Origin: Isoetes taiwanensis
Taxonomy: Eukaryota > Streptophyta > Lycopodiopsida > Isoetales > Isoetaceae
Assembly (NCBI GenBank): GCA_021234155.1
Contig: JAJEKV010000013.1
Location: 20,790,521-20,854,520, forward strand
Length of the DNA stretch: 64,000 bases
Direction: 5' to 3'
This document shows, piece by piece, positions 47,304-58,905 of this stretch. The position numbers and the translations under genes are program-made. Every line of letters begins with the position of its first letter. Positions within the stretch are counted from its first letter, which is position 1. The notes under the pieces were generated by a model, which saw only the letters and a list, made by a program, of their open reading frames with translations, made no database searches and was not told the origin of the DNA.

Positions 47304-50289
47304 ATGGAGAGAGTTGCGGTATCCGATTGCTTCAACCCGCAAGGTAAGATCCAACATCTTCTGATTTTTCTTCTTTATTTATACCAAAAGAAAATTTAGG
47401 CAGTGAAGATGCTAATTTGCAGCTGATTTGAAGGGGAAGAAAGCTGAAGAAGGAAAAAGTATTGGGTTTCAGAAGAAACCAAATATTGTACGTTCCATGG
47501 AAGAAAATCTGAAAGAAAAAACGAATAGAAGACAATTAAATGGGCGCCTTGCAAACCATGAGATTGAGACTTCTAGCAGGCTTTCTAGTCAAGTTGATCA
47601 TTCTGAAAGGGAAGAAGAACCGGGATCTCCCTCAGATTCTTGTGAAGACGAGGGATTTGTTGAAGGGCCTGATGAACCTTTCCTTGGAAAAACAGAACAC
47701 GCGTTATTTACATATGATCATGATGTCAATGAAGATAACTCATTCCATAGGCTTTCGGAAAATCTCCATAAATGGAATGTGCCATTGAAGGAAAATATAG
47801 AGGCTTCAGGGCTTTATGCTAGCTCAATAGAAGAAAAGAATCTGATAGGTGATGTCATCAAGGAGAAAAATTAAAACAAGCAATAGCAGCAACAATAAGG
47901 GAGATAGAATCTGGTTCTGGTGGGGATGTAGTAAAGGAAGAAATGATGATGCATGACCACATTTCTAATGTCAACCAAAAAAATTCCTTACAGCAATTTG
48001 CAGATATTAAGGCAATGGATAGCAAGCAAAATGAGCGTGCTATGCCATCAAAAGGGTCTTCATCCGTCAGTAGAATGGGGCCATCTTTACCAGAAGAGCC
48101 ACCTGTTTGTGAAAGTGATATGTCATCTTCGGGATCACTTCATAAAGAGTGCCCAAGCATTCTGTCTGCAAAATCTCAATCTGATGTTACTCTCACAGAT
48201 AACAGCGGTTATAAGATCAGTGAGGAACTGCAACAAATCAGAATCAAATTTCTGCGACTTGTGAACAGGTTAGGGTTCTCTGATCATAATGTCTTAGTGG
48301 CTCAGGTGCTCTATAGAATTGGTTTGGCAGAGCAGCTTAAAGGAGGGAACACATTTAATAGAAATAATGCTTTTAATTACGATTATGCCACTGCTATTGC
48401 AAATGAATTAGAAGCAACTGCACAACGTGAGCTCAACTTCACATGTACAATCTTACTACTTGGCAAGAGCGGTGTGGGAAAGAGTGCTACCATAAACTCA
48501 ATTTTGGGTGAAGGCAAGACACAGACTAATGCCTTCTCTTATGATACAAAGCATGTGAAAGAAATCACCGGCACTGTTCATGGTGTCAAGTTGAAGATCA
48601 TTGATACACCAGGACTCTTGCCATCTGCTTCAGATCGGCAACGAAATGAGAAGATGCTGCTATCTGTGAAACGGTTTATGAAGCGCTCACCTCCAGATAT
48701 TGTTCTTTATTTTGATAGGCTTGACATGCATACCAATGACCAGGGGATTTACCATTGCTTCGCTCGATAAGTGCTGTATTTGGGCTTCCCATTTGGTTTA
48801 ATGCTATAGTGGTCTTGACCCATGCCTCCTCAGCTCCACCTGATGGTCCTAATGGTGTATCTCTCAGTTATGAACTGTTTGTGCTAGATCGTTTCAGTGT
48901 TGTACAACAGATGATCCGCCAAGCTGCTGGAGATATGAGGTTGATCAACCCAACATCTCTAGTCGAGAATCACCCAGCTTGTAGAACAGATAGAAGTGGT
49001 TTGCAGGTGTTTCCCAATGGGCAAGTTTGGAAACCTCAATTTTATTGCTTTGCTTTGCCTCCAAGGTTCTGGCAGAGGCCAATTCTTTGTTGAAGTTTCC
49101 CAAGGATGTCTCTGCCATCATTCCATGTAGTGGACATGCCAAGGTACCGCCTCTACCTTACCTGCTTTCTTCACTGTTGCAATCACGCTTGCACTTAGAG
49201 GAACATGCTACTGAATCAGATGAAGTTGGAAATGCCTCCGATGATGAACTAGAATATGATGACCTCCCCCCTTTCAGAAGACTAACACAGGAGGAAATTG
49301 ATTGCTTAGGTAAACGGAACAGAAAGTTATACCTTGAAGAACTGGAATTGAGGGAAAAATTGTTCCTAAAAAAACAATGGAAGGAGGAAACGAGGAGGAG
49401 AAAGGAGTTGCTTCAGAAAATGGCCTTTGCACAAGAAGATGATCTTCAATCAAATACAAATATTGATGATCAGAGACCTAATAACACTGCAATTGCAACG
49501 CCTTTGCCTGACAGGGTTTTGCCTCCAACTTTTGATTCAGGTAATCCTGTCCATAGGTACAGATATCTTGATTCAAGAACAACTCAGTGGATAGATATTG
49601 ACAAAACTCGTGGATGGGATCCTGACAGTGGATATGATGGTATTGACTTGGAAAGGACCTTCGAAATTGCAAGAAATATTCCTATTTCAATATCAGGGCA
49701 AGTAGTGAAGGATAAGGAAACGAATGTTACCATGGAATGCTCTACTTCACTGAAGCATGGAAAAGGCCAAGCAACATTTGCAGGCCTAGAGGTTCAGACT
49801 ATTGGCGAGGATATGATGTACAATTTACGGACAGAATCATGTTTCAGCAACTTCAAACAAAGTAAAGTCTTGGCTGGCTTTGCACTTACTGTCCTTGGGG
49901 GAATGGTTGTTGCTGGCTTGAAGGTGGAAAGCAGAGTACTCACTTGGAGAAGGCTGAAACTGGTTATGAACGGGGGAGCACTTACTGGAAGAGGTGATAT
50001 AACATATGGAGGTACAGTAGAAGCCACCATAATCGACAAGGAGTTCGAACCACATGTCTCAACTCTAGGTTTGTCAATTATGTCCTGGCATGGGGATTTA
50101 GCTGTTGGTGGAAATATTCTGTCACAATTTGTACTTGGAAAGACAATGATGATTGCACGAGCAAGTATGAACAATAGATCTGCTGGACAATTGAGCATTA
50201 AAGCTAGCAGCTCTGAACAGATTCAGATGGCTCTCATTGCGATTGTTCCTACAGTTTGGGCACTCTTATCAAAACATTTCTTTTCTTAA
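47304..50289 (+). CDS. TOC159-family chloroplast protein import receptor GTPase (TOC90/TOC120-like)
   Basis: Encodes a preprotein receptor of the translocon at the outer chloroplast membrane. Exon 1 is 47,304-47,343 (MERVAVSDCFNPQ); a phase-1 intron with gtaaga and ttgcag ends at 47,422. The acidic A domain (about residues 14-310) is rich in Ser, Glu and Asp. The G domain shows GKSGVGKS (G1, near 48,464), DTPG (G3), VVLTHASSAPPDGPNG (family G4) and ENHPACR (G5). Then come the charged linker (RKLYLEELELREKLFLKKQWKEE) and the M membrane-anchor domain, with HRYRYLD, GWDPDSGYDGIDLER and VLTWRRLKLVMNGGALTGRG, ending LSKHFFS. The frame breaks three times by one missing base: in an A run near 47,866-47,870, a G run near 48,742-48,745 and a T run near 49,041-49,044. 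With these counted the protein is about 969 residues, between TOC90 and TOC120 in size. Conservation on both sides of each break suggests sequencing error rather than a pseudogene. Confidence 0.95.
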
Positions 50290-50489
50290 GAAGCTTTGTT
50301 AAGTGCATTACTCTGATTTTTATGAAGGGCAACTTCATGATATACAAAATTTTGAGTCAGATTTGTATCAACTACGAGTGCTTAAGGCCATTTTTAGTAA
50401 TACACTAGTGATTCAACTCAATGGTACATCTGTTTCTAAGGGAACAAAATATAAGAACGGCCATGCCATACAAAATCTCCTATAAACCA

Positions 50490-51263
50490 GGAAAATTAGG
50501 ATAGAATAGAATAAGAGTTTCTATCGTCCACATAGACCAATCGGCCTATGGGACCCAAAAAGGAGGCGTAGAAAATATATTACTGCCCCGAGTTAAAAAT
50601 CCCTAGTCTCGAAGGGTTTTCGGGGCAAAAATCGTGACAGGAATAAGAGTGCTGTCAAACTGTACATACATCTATTATGAGGGGAAATAATATATACAGA
50701 TATTAGGCGAGTGCCCGAGGACCGAGCTGGCAATCCATGACCTCTTAAAAGTATGACCCCAGCATCCGCACCGAGGCCGTGCTCAACATCTCATGCAGGG
50801 GCTGGCCAAGCCGGACTAGCTCAGCATAGCGTGTCCGAATTCCAACATATGTCGAACAACTCCGAAGGGTGTGGCATTCGTCTTCCATAGCTCCAACTTG
50901 CCAGCATTGACAAAGCCTCTCTTGACGTGGCTCCAATCTATCTTTCCATCTCAATCCGGAGACAGTGTGCGCCTGCGCGGATAGAGGCAATGGGTCTGGG
51001 TTTTTTTTTGGGTAAATGGGTGTGCAGGTAACATTGCGGGCCCCGCTCCAACATGGGGTTTGTGCGGTACTCGGATGCACCTGTGCTCCTGCACATTCCA
51101 TCTGGCCAAGCACTGAGCTCTCTTCTCCCCGCCAACAAGCCTTTATGCGTCGAGGCCACATTGCCACGGTGTAAGCGAGGTTAAGGAGACAAGTATCGTC
51201 CATAGTGACCATCTTTTGGAAGAAGATGATGTGCCGGTCAAGGGCCCTCCTCTGAAGAGGCAT
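50490..51263 (-). mobile_element. LINE ORF2 C-terminal fragment
   Basis: A 172-codon minus-strand frame (50,745-51,263) ends with RLCQCWQVGAMEDECHTLRSCSTYVGIRTRYAELV, the Cys/His zf-like tail (HxxxxC followed by YxxIRxRY) of plant and animal-type LINE ORF2 proteins. The RT core is missing, so it is a 5'-truncated remnant lying 450 bp beyond the TOC stop codon. Confidence 0.75.
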
Positions 51264-51689
51264 CCTGCAATAGTATTTGGTATGGAACTGTGGACTTTAT
51301 CCCCAGAGCAAAATTCTTGCTAGTATATCATTAACATGTTTTACATACCATGGAGAACATTGGCCTGCACATCCAATTCTTGAATTTCTAGATCAAGAAT
51401 TGCACTTCTTTTATGGATGTTTGGGAATTCATTAAACTGCTCCAGAGAGTTAATAAGTGCATCTTTGTGCCATTGCAACAATCATCTAAAGAAACGGGGT
51501 ACTTCTCCGAATCAACATTGTCCATCTTACAGAACTCATATGACAGAAACCTGGTTAAAGCTCCATGCTTCTCTTACCTCTTCTATATAAAAATTACTAG
51601 TAAACATGCGCCTGATGTTATAGCGCATAAGCACGAGTGTTTTATATGGGCCTTCAAAAATAAGACTGCTTACACATAGTTGTTACCCT

Positions 51690-51960
51690 TTCGGGCGCCT
51701 GCCTGAGCGCCCCGCCGGGCGCCTGCCTGAGCGCCTGGGCGCCTGTTTGGTCGTCTGGGTGCCGTGAAGGGTGGCGCCTGGGAGGTGCAGTGATGGGTGG
51801 CGCCTGGGAAGGAGCGCTTCAGTCTAGTGGGGATGCACCTCCTCTAAGCGACTTCCCTGGGCGTTTTCCTGAACGCCGCCTTCCCTGCGCGCCTGGGTGA
51901 TTGGCGTTCGGGCCTATTGGATGCGCCTGCTTCCGACTTCAGCGGTGCCCTCAGGGCCAC
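51690..51960. repeat. GC-rich minisatellite-like block (gcgcctg)
   Basis: A sharply GC-rich block built of imperfect gggcgcctgcctgagcgcc and gtggcgcctggga units, in otherwise AT-rich sequence. No frame of interest. Confidence 0.8.
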
Positions 51961-51969
51961 CGCCTTTTT

Positions 51970-52892
51970 GCAGGTAGCTGCTCTGTGGGTCTAGGGACTT
52001 GACCTGTTCCTGGTGGCAGCTCTTATGGTCTAGTGGTTTGATCGAGCTCCTTCAGTGGGTCAGCACCAGGATGTTTGCACCAGCATCTATTTGCTCTGGT
52101 TTTAGTGAGAAGATGGAGATTTAGCGCGTGCGTAAGCTTGCACCAGTCCTCAGCACCCAGCTGTGAAGAGGTTACGGTTTGGAGGAGTTTGGTGAAGGTC
52201 TGTTTGTTGGAGGTATGCTTGTTGCTTCTTGCAATAGCATGGATTTTTGGATATGTAGTCATCCTGGCAACAGTTTTTTCCCATGTGGTTTTTAATCTGG
52301 GCCCTGGTGATTATATTTTATTTTGTTTGTAAGGGCTTCGGTCCATGTTCTGGTTAGGGACTTTGGTCCCGTTTTGTACTTGGGTCCCATAACCCGATTG
52401 GGTTCCGCGGACGTTAAAAATTTCTTCCTTCCTTCCTTCCTTTACGACCTTTATGTGATTTATAACCAACACAACCGCCCCCCCACTAAAAAATTTTCCC
52501 ATGATGTAAAAGAAGAATATTAAACACGCATGATGATCTAAATACACCCACCTCACAAACATCGTAAATGGCCCATGTTACTAGGCGTATCCTATAATAG
52601 ATATTGAATAAAGTAATTGTGGCAAGAGCATTGTCGTGATAGAAACACAGAAGTCTTTTATAGAGATATCACAAATTATTAGGTTGTAGAAATTGCTCCT
52701 TTTGCTCCATCTATACTTATGAAATATCATAATAGCCTTCTTTGGAGATAGGCACCTTGCAAACATGTAAAAGAGAAATAATAAGATAGTCCACTAGAGA
52801 AATCATAATTATTGTCCCTCTTTTGTTTCCTCTAGTAAAGTGTGCCCATAGCACTAAAAAAACATGAATAAATTATTCTAGGAATGATATCT
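51970..52892. other. Non-coding stretch
   Basis: No gene recognised. A short cttc microsatellite lies at 52,424-52,441. Confidence 0.5.
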
Positions 52893-53297
52893 TGTTAACC
52901 ACCTAGTGGTTAACGTGCACATGCTAGGTGTCGGTGATGGGTTTTGGTCGATCCAACTCTATAAATCTTTTCCTCTCTTCACCAATCTAGCATAAAAAGG
53001 GAGACAAAGTGATTGGCGGGCGACACTTGGCATGATTAGGTTAACATAAGTGTAGGGCTTAGATTTAGCTAGGCAGTAGGGCTTCATTTGTGATCTATAC
53101 TATATTAGACGAGCCTCTTCGGATATACTAAGGTTTTATCTCAAATTTGAGAGCCTCATTTGGCCACGTTCCTTCACTCTTTGTACATATTTGTTTTTCT
53201 TGTTCTTATTTTGTGATCATGAGCATGGCGGCTTTGTAGCATCCGGCGGTCATAGGATCTGCCTTGAGGTGTGTATGCCAAGAACTCACAATTAACA
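52893..53297 (+). mobile_element. Probable solo or orphan LTR with a primer-binding site
   Basis: The block starts TGTTAACCAC, followed by a three-base loop and GTGGTTAAC (hairpin), holds tataaat near 52,960, and ends CAATTAACA. Directly after it comes gTGGCATCGTTATACC, resembling the initiator-tRNA binding site TGGTATCAGAGC. Length 405 bp. No second LTR or coding region was found downstream. Confidence 0.5.
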
Positions 53298-53299
53298 GT

Positions 53300-54800
53300 G
53301 GCATCGTTATACCGGGGTCACTCGTGATCACTTTCTTGAGCCTTGATGTTTGTTGTTGTCCTTGCTGCTCTTATTATCCCCAGTTCTTGACTACTCCTTG
53401 TATATTACTCTCAACCCTTCAAACCCCTTTGTTTGGCCCAACCAGCTGTTGAAATGGTCCGGCTGGAGGCCCCTTTGTCAATCAATTTGTTAGCAATTAG
53501 TCTTGTTATCAAAACAGTTTTCAAAACTCTGTTTTTCATGGTGCAGCAAGCGCAGTTTTACAGTAGAGGATTTTTGGAGTGTTGACAGCACTCCTCTCTG
53601 TAAGATTTTCAGAAAAATCAAAAGTCTGACCCTTTTTTATCTCTATCTGCTGAAAATTTGTCAAAATATCATGATTCTTTTTCTTATCTTCTGTTTTATC
53701 TCAGCTTTATCCGAAAATTTGTGCTTTTGCATGGCCAAAAATAATGTGTATCTAGTGAAGCACCTCAGCCAGGTATTCTAAGGTTTTTTATGAAGACTTC
53801 TCCTTCAGAATATTTATAGAGGGCCAGCACTTGGCTAGCCCCCTCTGCGCTCATACGTTTTAGTTACTTGCTGATTATTGTCAAGGCTTCTTCTACAATT
53901 CTTATAAGTCAGTATTCCATAGCTCTTGCAAAAATACATGAGTTTAAAATTTCATGAGCTTACCACAGATCACAGCAGAGTTTTTAAACTTCACCAGCTG
54001 GTAGTCGCTTATTCTTGTACAAGATTTGCCCCTGTCTGCACATCAAAGAGAGAAGCAGAAAAAATTTTCCAGTTCAATGCAGCAAGAACAGTTTTGGTCA
54101 GCATCTTTAGAGCAATGCATGACTAACCTATTCGGCCTTACAGATGAGTCTTCTTTGAAGCAACCTTCTTGTATTATTTCTCCAAGCTGGGTACCTGCAC
54201 AAAATCGATCAAGCAGTACAGAGCACTGGTTATCCTATCTTTTCAAGATTTCATGCTGTTGCACATAGATGGGCATGGATGGCACAAGACAACAAGTTGT
54301 TTCCAGAATCGTCATTAGTAGCCTTGGCAAGCAAAGTTTCATCTATCTAAACTAGGCAGCACAGATTATCGGCTATTTCATCTGATCAAGTTTTCACAAA
54401 CCAGTGGCCATTCTTCACATTTCATCCGGCACAAAGCATCTCAAGTTTCCTATTGGCATACCCACAGAGTGTTGTGAAGATTCCAAACACGTTGCATCGT
54501 AATCCGACTGCCATATCTGGCCTTTTTGCTATGCACATCTTCTGTTTTCTGAAACCCCAACTCTGAATCACATCCGACCCTTCACCGACCTGTTGCAGCA
54601 ACATCATATCCGGATTCACTTGTCTGCACATTCTATCTTAAGCAGGGAGGTATTTGGCTCTATTCGCCACCATATCGTCTGCAAATAACAAGATACAACA
54701 TCGCCATAGCCGGCCGTTTGTGCAGGTTCATGCCCTATTTTGGGCCTCATGCTCTGTTTTGAGACATATTACACGGGCCACAGTAATCTTAGAGGCAATT
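53300..54800. other. Stretch without a recognised gene
   Basis: Could be the internal region of the LTR element starting at 52,893, but no gag or pol motif can be read. Frames are shorter than 95 codons. Confidence 0.4.
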
Positions 54801-54814
54801 GCAATTTTTATGGC

Positions 54815-55030
54815 CATGCCCACGCCCACGGGCCATGCCCACGCCCACGCTTCCTGAACCATGCCCACGCCCTCGGCCTTTGCCCACGGGTCATGCTCAC
54901 GCCCCTCATGCTCCTTGTCCCCAAGCTCACGCACCATCACGCCGTGACCCTAACAAAAAAAAAAAAAAGAAAAAGAAAAAAAGAAACCACGCTCATGGTC
55001 ACGCACACGCTCACTGCCCACGCCGTGACC
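54815..55030. repeat. Minisatellite catgcccacgcccacg with A-rich interruption
   Basis: Imperfect repeats of catgcccacgccc run from about 54,815 to 54,935, are interrupted by an A/AAG-rich tract (54,952-54,985), then resume as ctcacg/cacacgctcac units. In one frame they would give alternating His-Ala or Pro-His residues, but no gene context supports translation. Confidence 0.8.
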
Positions 55031-55309
55031 AAAAAAAGTCCAGTCACGCTCTGTTCCAGATATATTCAATTTTTATGGCTGATCACGGGGGATGCCTTTG
55101 GTGTTTTTAAGTGAACTTTTAGGCAATATTTGTTAAATATGGACTTACCCATAATATAGAATAGAATAGAATTATTGTCCCTTGTGCCCTAAGGCCCCTG
55201 GACTGATGTAGCATGGGCTAAAGGACGCCACTAGCATATCACGCTGATATATTGTAGCCTTTTCTGACGTTTCTATTAGTACCGGCACCCCGCTTTTAAT
55301 CGGCATCAT

Positions 55310-56076
55310 GGTCGTGCGGTGGTGCGTCGTTATCAATCAGCTTTTAGCTGAGCGTTTCGTGGGCGTCTATGTCTCGCCTCTTGGGCGATTCATATTATAA
55401 GACCTCTTTCTTTGTGTGCCCCTCAATGCTTGGTCGTCATCTCCTGGATTGCATCTGCCAGATCTTTCATTGTGTCTGCCCTTATCATCAGGGTGTGTAC
55501 TGGCTGTCCCTATCTTATATCTCTGTACTTGTTTCTGATGTCTCCGTACATTGGGCACTTGTTGAGCAGGTGGTTCTCATCCTCTACTTTTCGGTCATCT
55601 GCATTCTACATATCCGGTTGTCCTTTTCTATTTTCCTCCATCCGTCCTTTTCAATTCTTAGATCGTGGCTCCCTATCCTAAATCTCACCGGGACGTCTCT
55701 CCTGGCCTTCCCATGATTGTCTCGGTACATCTGTTGCCCTATCTGTTGTTCTCGGATTGAAGACCTGTCATGAGCCAAAGTGTCTTGGGTCCGGTGTGGT
55801 TTTGCAACCATGCTCGTGTAGCCTTGTCTGCCCAGTTTTCATTCCATTTCCCCTCGTTTACTAGATCACTCAGGTTCATCCCCATTTCTCTGGTCCATAT
55901 CGCTACATCCTAAACCATACACTGCCTATGATGATGTGTGATTTTGCTGAGTCGCTGATTGTAATACTTGACAGCTTCCCTGGGTGACCCCCTGCATTGT
56001 CTTTTATTAGGTATCTGATAGTCCTTTCCCATGCTCTCACCTCCATTGGTTTCTGACCTGTCTCGTATATCATGAC
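55310..56076 (-). mobile_element. LINE 3' part, split by the LTR element
   Basis: Minus-strand fragments include YGDIRNKYR-like and DTLAHDRSSIREQQIGQQMYRDNHGKARRDVP-like text from broken frames, fitting the C-terminal part of a LINE ORF2. It joins across the nested LTR element to 59,348-59,760, with ATGAC at the junction. Confidence 0.6.
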
Positions 56077-56511
56077 TGTTGAACCTGGTTCCCCCCAAAG
56101 GCCAACACCTATATAAATTCAATTGAACACCATAGCCAAGAAATCAAAAACTTGCACTAAAATTTCATCTTCAATTAACAGAAATCAGATACATATCATT
56201 TCCTTGCAAGGGACCTTCAATTCAAATATGGAGGGGGCTGCCACACCCCTCCTTGAGCACTGCCACCATGCTCCAATGAAGAACCGTGAAGGAAGAGGAG
56301 GAGAGAGTATCTCCTCAAATTATTTATGCTTTACACTATAAATCTCCACCATTATTTTCCACCTCTTCATCACAACCATCAATTTTGCCTCTTCATCTTA
56401 ATCATCCACTTCCACCACTTAATCCAAGCCCTTAAAACCTAACCATTATTATATGCCCCAAATATGCTCAAATGGTCTACAAAAACATGTTGAACCACTT
56501 GTGGTTCAACA
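56077..56511 (-). repeat. LTR 1 (3' LTR in the inferred orientation)
   Basis: 435 bp, TGTTGAACC...GGTTCAACA. The left flank is ATGAC. Confidence 0.9.
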
Positions 56512-56814
56512 TTATGCCCCAAAAAGAAGCAGGCCGGCCCCCTCGGCCCAACACATAATATAGCACTTAAGATACATTATGAAGTACATAGAAATGAGTC
56601 GGGCACATCCACACCCAAGACTTGGCTACTTTGGCTCGGACCACGTGTGGATAACCATACTCAACAAGTCCAAGCAAGGTACTCCCAACGTCTAGACCGC
56701 TCTTCGTGGCTCACGGTCCACGCGGAAGTAACACTCCTTGGCAAAATAATAATGTAATAAAGTTCTATAAAATAGCATCATTAGTGCATGTCACACGTTG
56801 GCAAAACCTTAGGG

Positions 56815-57890
56815 TGTCCCAACAAGAACCATGGGGTGCCCCAACAAAACCATGGGGAATATCCGCAATAGCAAACAAAGGGTCGGGCAATGGCCGGTGT
56901 TAGACAAAACCGTGGGGTGCCCCAAAGACTTATCCGCAATAAAAACACGGGTCTGGGCAATGATCAAAAAGGTCAGGCAATGGTCGAAGGAAGGAAAAAT
57001 TGATTTTTAGGGTTAGGTTACGATGGCCCTGCTGCAAACCCGGCAAAGCCGAGGATAGAAGGCGGTGATGCAGGCAAAGATTGAATCGTGGCAGGGATGA
57101 GGCGTTGAAGCAAAAGGCATGGTTAGGTTTTAAGGATCGACAGCTGAGGCAAGCTTTTCTTAGATTTCGGCAAGGGGACAAGCAGAATCGGCAGAATTTA
57201 TGGAAGTGGCGCAAGGTCTGGCAAGATTTTTACAGAAAATAAAGAGCAGAGCAGATAAGATTTGATGGATCTTGCAGATGCAGTAGGAGACTTGCTTGTA
57301 CCAATCGCTGGGCAAAGCGCACAAGAATCACGAAAGAGGATGCAAAGAAAAACGCATGGTCGGCAAGGCTTGGGCCAGATTTTAGATATTCAAAGGTTAG
57401 ACATAGCAGTAAGGCGGGATTTGGCGATGGCACATGCTCTGTAGCCAAATGACAGAAAAAAGCAGCGAAAAGAAGGCAGAATCAAGCAAGACAATGTCTT
57501 GACAAAGAATTTTGCAGGACTAGATAAGAATCAATTCTGCACTGCTCACATATGTGCAGACATCTTCACTATTTTTCCCCGCTTAATAAACAGGTAAAGC
57601 CGATTTGTTTTTGCAGTTGCTATTGGGACGAAATCCCTCTTAAAAAAAATCTTCAAACAGGTAAAAGCTCCATCCTCAAGCTTTGAAATTATATGCATTA
57701 TCTGCTGCTATTAGAATGAAGTGCCTCTGAAAGAAATTTCTTCAGATAGAGCTCCATCCACAGGCTTTGAAAATCATCTATTTGTCCGCGACAAGCGCTT
57801 CAACCATCCAAAGATCCGGGCTTCAATAAATTGGCAACCAAGCTTCTAATGGGGAAGAAAAACCTGATCAAAAGACCAGTCCCACCCGAG
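56815..57890. other. Internal region of the LTR element
   Basis: Short imperfect repeats around accatggggtgcccc and gggcaatgg (56,825-56,990). Minus-strand frames of 94 and 72 codons have no retroviral motifs. Confidence 0.5.
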
Positions 57891-57895
57891 TGCCC

Positions 57896-57970
57896 GACTC
57901 GTGGCCTAATGGATAAGGCATTTGACTTCTAATCAAAGGATTGTGGGTTCGTGTCCCACCAGGAGTGCCA
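57896..57970 (+). tRNA. tRNA-Arg(UCU) sequence with CCA, element-borne, copy 1
   Basis: The sequence reads as a full tRNA: D arm GCC...GGC, anticodon arm TTTGA-CTTCTAA-TCAAA (anticodon TCT), T arm GTGGG-TTCGTGT-CCCAC, acceptor 3' strand CAGGAGT, discriminator G and CCA. The 5' acceptor strand reads ACTCG where ACTCCTG would pair, so two bases are missing there. Nuclear tRNA genes do not encode CCA. Its presence, three bases before an LTR, marks this as a copy of a primer tRNA rather than a normal gene. A further 3'-end fragment (gtcccacccgagtgcc) lies just upstream at 57,880-57,894. Confidence 0.75.
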
Positions 57971-57973
57971 TAA

Positions 57974-58408
57974 TGTTGAACCTGGTTCCCCAGCCAGGCC
58001 AACACCTATATAAATTCAATTGAACACCATAGCCAAGAAATCAAAAACTTGCACTAAAATTTCATCTTCAATTAACAGAAATCAGATACATATCATTTCC
58101 TTGCAAGGGACCTTCAATTCAAATATGGAGGGGGCTGCCACACCCCTCCTTGAGCACTGCCACCATGCTCCAATGAAGAACCGTGAAGGAAGAGGAGGAG
58201 AGAGTATCTCCTCAAATTATTTATGCTTTACACTATAAATCTCCACCATTATTTTCCACCTCTTCATCACAACCATCAATTTTGCCTCTTCATCTTAATC
58301 ATCCACTTCCACCACTTAATCCAAGCCCTTAAAACCTAACCATTATTATATGCCCCAAATATGCTCAAATGGTCTACAAAAACATGTTGAACCACTTGTG
58401 GTTCAACA
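57974..58408 (-). repeat. LTR 2 (middle)
   Basis: 435 bp, almost identical to LTR 1 in the bases compared, bordered on the left by the tRNA-Arg sequence and taa. Confidence 0.9.
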
Positions 58409-58709
58409 TTATGCCCCAAAAAGAAGCAGGCCGGTCCCCTCGGCCCAACACATAATATAGCACTTAAGATACATTATGAAGTACATAGAAATGAGCTGGG
58501 CACATCCATTACGCCAAGACCGGCTACTTTGGCTACGGACCACGGTGGATAACCATACTCAACAAGTCCAAGCAAAGGTACTCCCAACGTCCCAGCTGCC
58601 ACTGTGGCTCACGGTCCACTGGAAGTAACACTCCTTGGCAAAATAATAATGTAATAAAGTTCTATAGCATCATTAGTGCATGTCACACGTTGGCAAAACC
58701 TTAGGGTGT

Positions 58710-58775
58710 TGGTGCATTGGCCGGAAACGAACCCGGTTCTGCATGTGGCAGGTACTATTCTACCACTAGTCCCGC
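58710..58775 (-). tRNA. tRNA-Gly(GCC)-like sequence with CCA, antisense, truncated 5'
   Basis: The minus strand reads CTAGTGGTAGAATAGTACC, then TGCCACATGCAGAACCGGG, TTCGTTTCCGGC, and CAATGCACCA. This matches eukaryotic tRNA-Gly(GCC) through the D loop, anticodon loop (GCC) and T loop. The 5' acceptor strand is lost or scrambled (gcggga). CCA is encoded, so a reverse-transcribed origin is likely. Confidence 0.7.
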
Positions 58776-58782
58776 AAAATTT

Positions 58783-58830
58783 TGACTTCTAATCAAAGGA
58801 TTGTGGGTTCGGGTCCCACCGAGAGTGCCA
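58783..58830 (+). tRNA. tRNA-Arg(UCU) 3' half with CCA
   Basis: Begins inside the anticodon arm (tgacttctaatcaaagg) and runs through the T arm to gagtgcca. It abuts the full copy at 58,831 directly, giving a tandem. Confidence 0.75.
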
Positions 58831-58905
58831 GCTCTCGTGGCCTAATGGATAAGGCATTTGACTTCTAATCAAAGGATTGTGGGTTCGTGTCCCACCAGAG
58901 TGCCA
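58831..58905 (+). tRNA. tRNA-Arg(UCU) sequence with CCA, element-borne, copy 2
   Basis: Same fold as 57,896-57,970: anticodon loop CTTCTAA, T arm GTGGG/CCCAC, ending gagtgCCA. The 5' acceptor reads ctctcg against cagag, imperfect at the same place as the other copy. It lies three bases from the LTR at 58,909, where the primer-binding site of a minus-strand element belongs. Confidence 0.75.

Noticed and set aside
47304-50289. TOC gene as a processed pseudogene
   Set aside because: It retains an intron with good splice sites and no poly(A) or target duplication was seen. The breaks are limited to homopolymers.
56123-56341. 72-codon frame repeated at 58,020-58,238
   Set aside because: Lies entirely within the LTR, so its repetition only reflects LTR identity; no similarity to a protein.
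57896-58905. Functional nuclear tRNA-Arg genes
   Set aside because: CCA is encoded, the 5' acceptor strand is mismatched, and both copies sit three bases from an LTR. Primer-derived copies explain them better.
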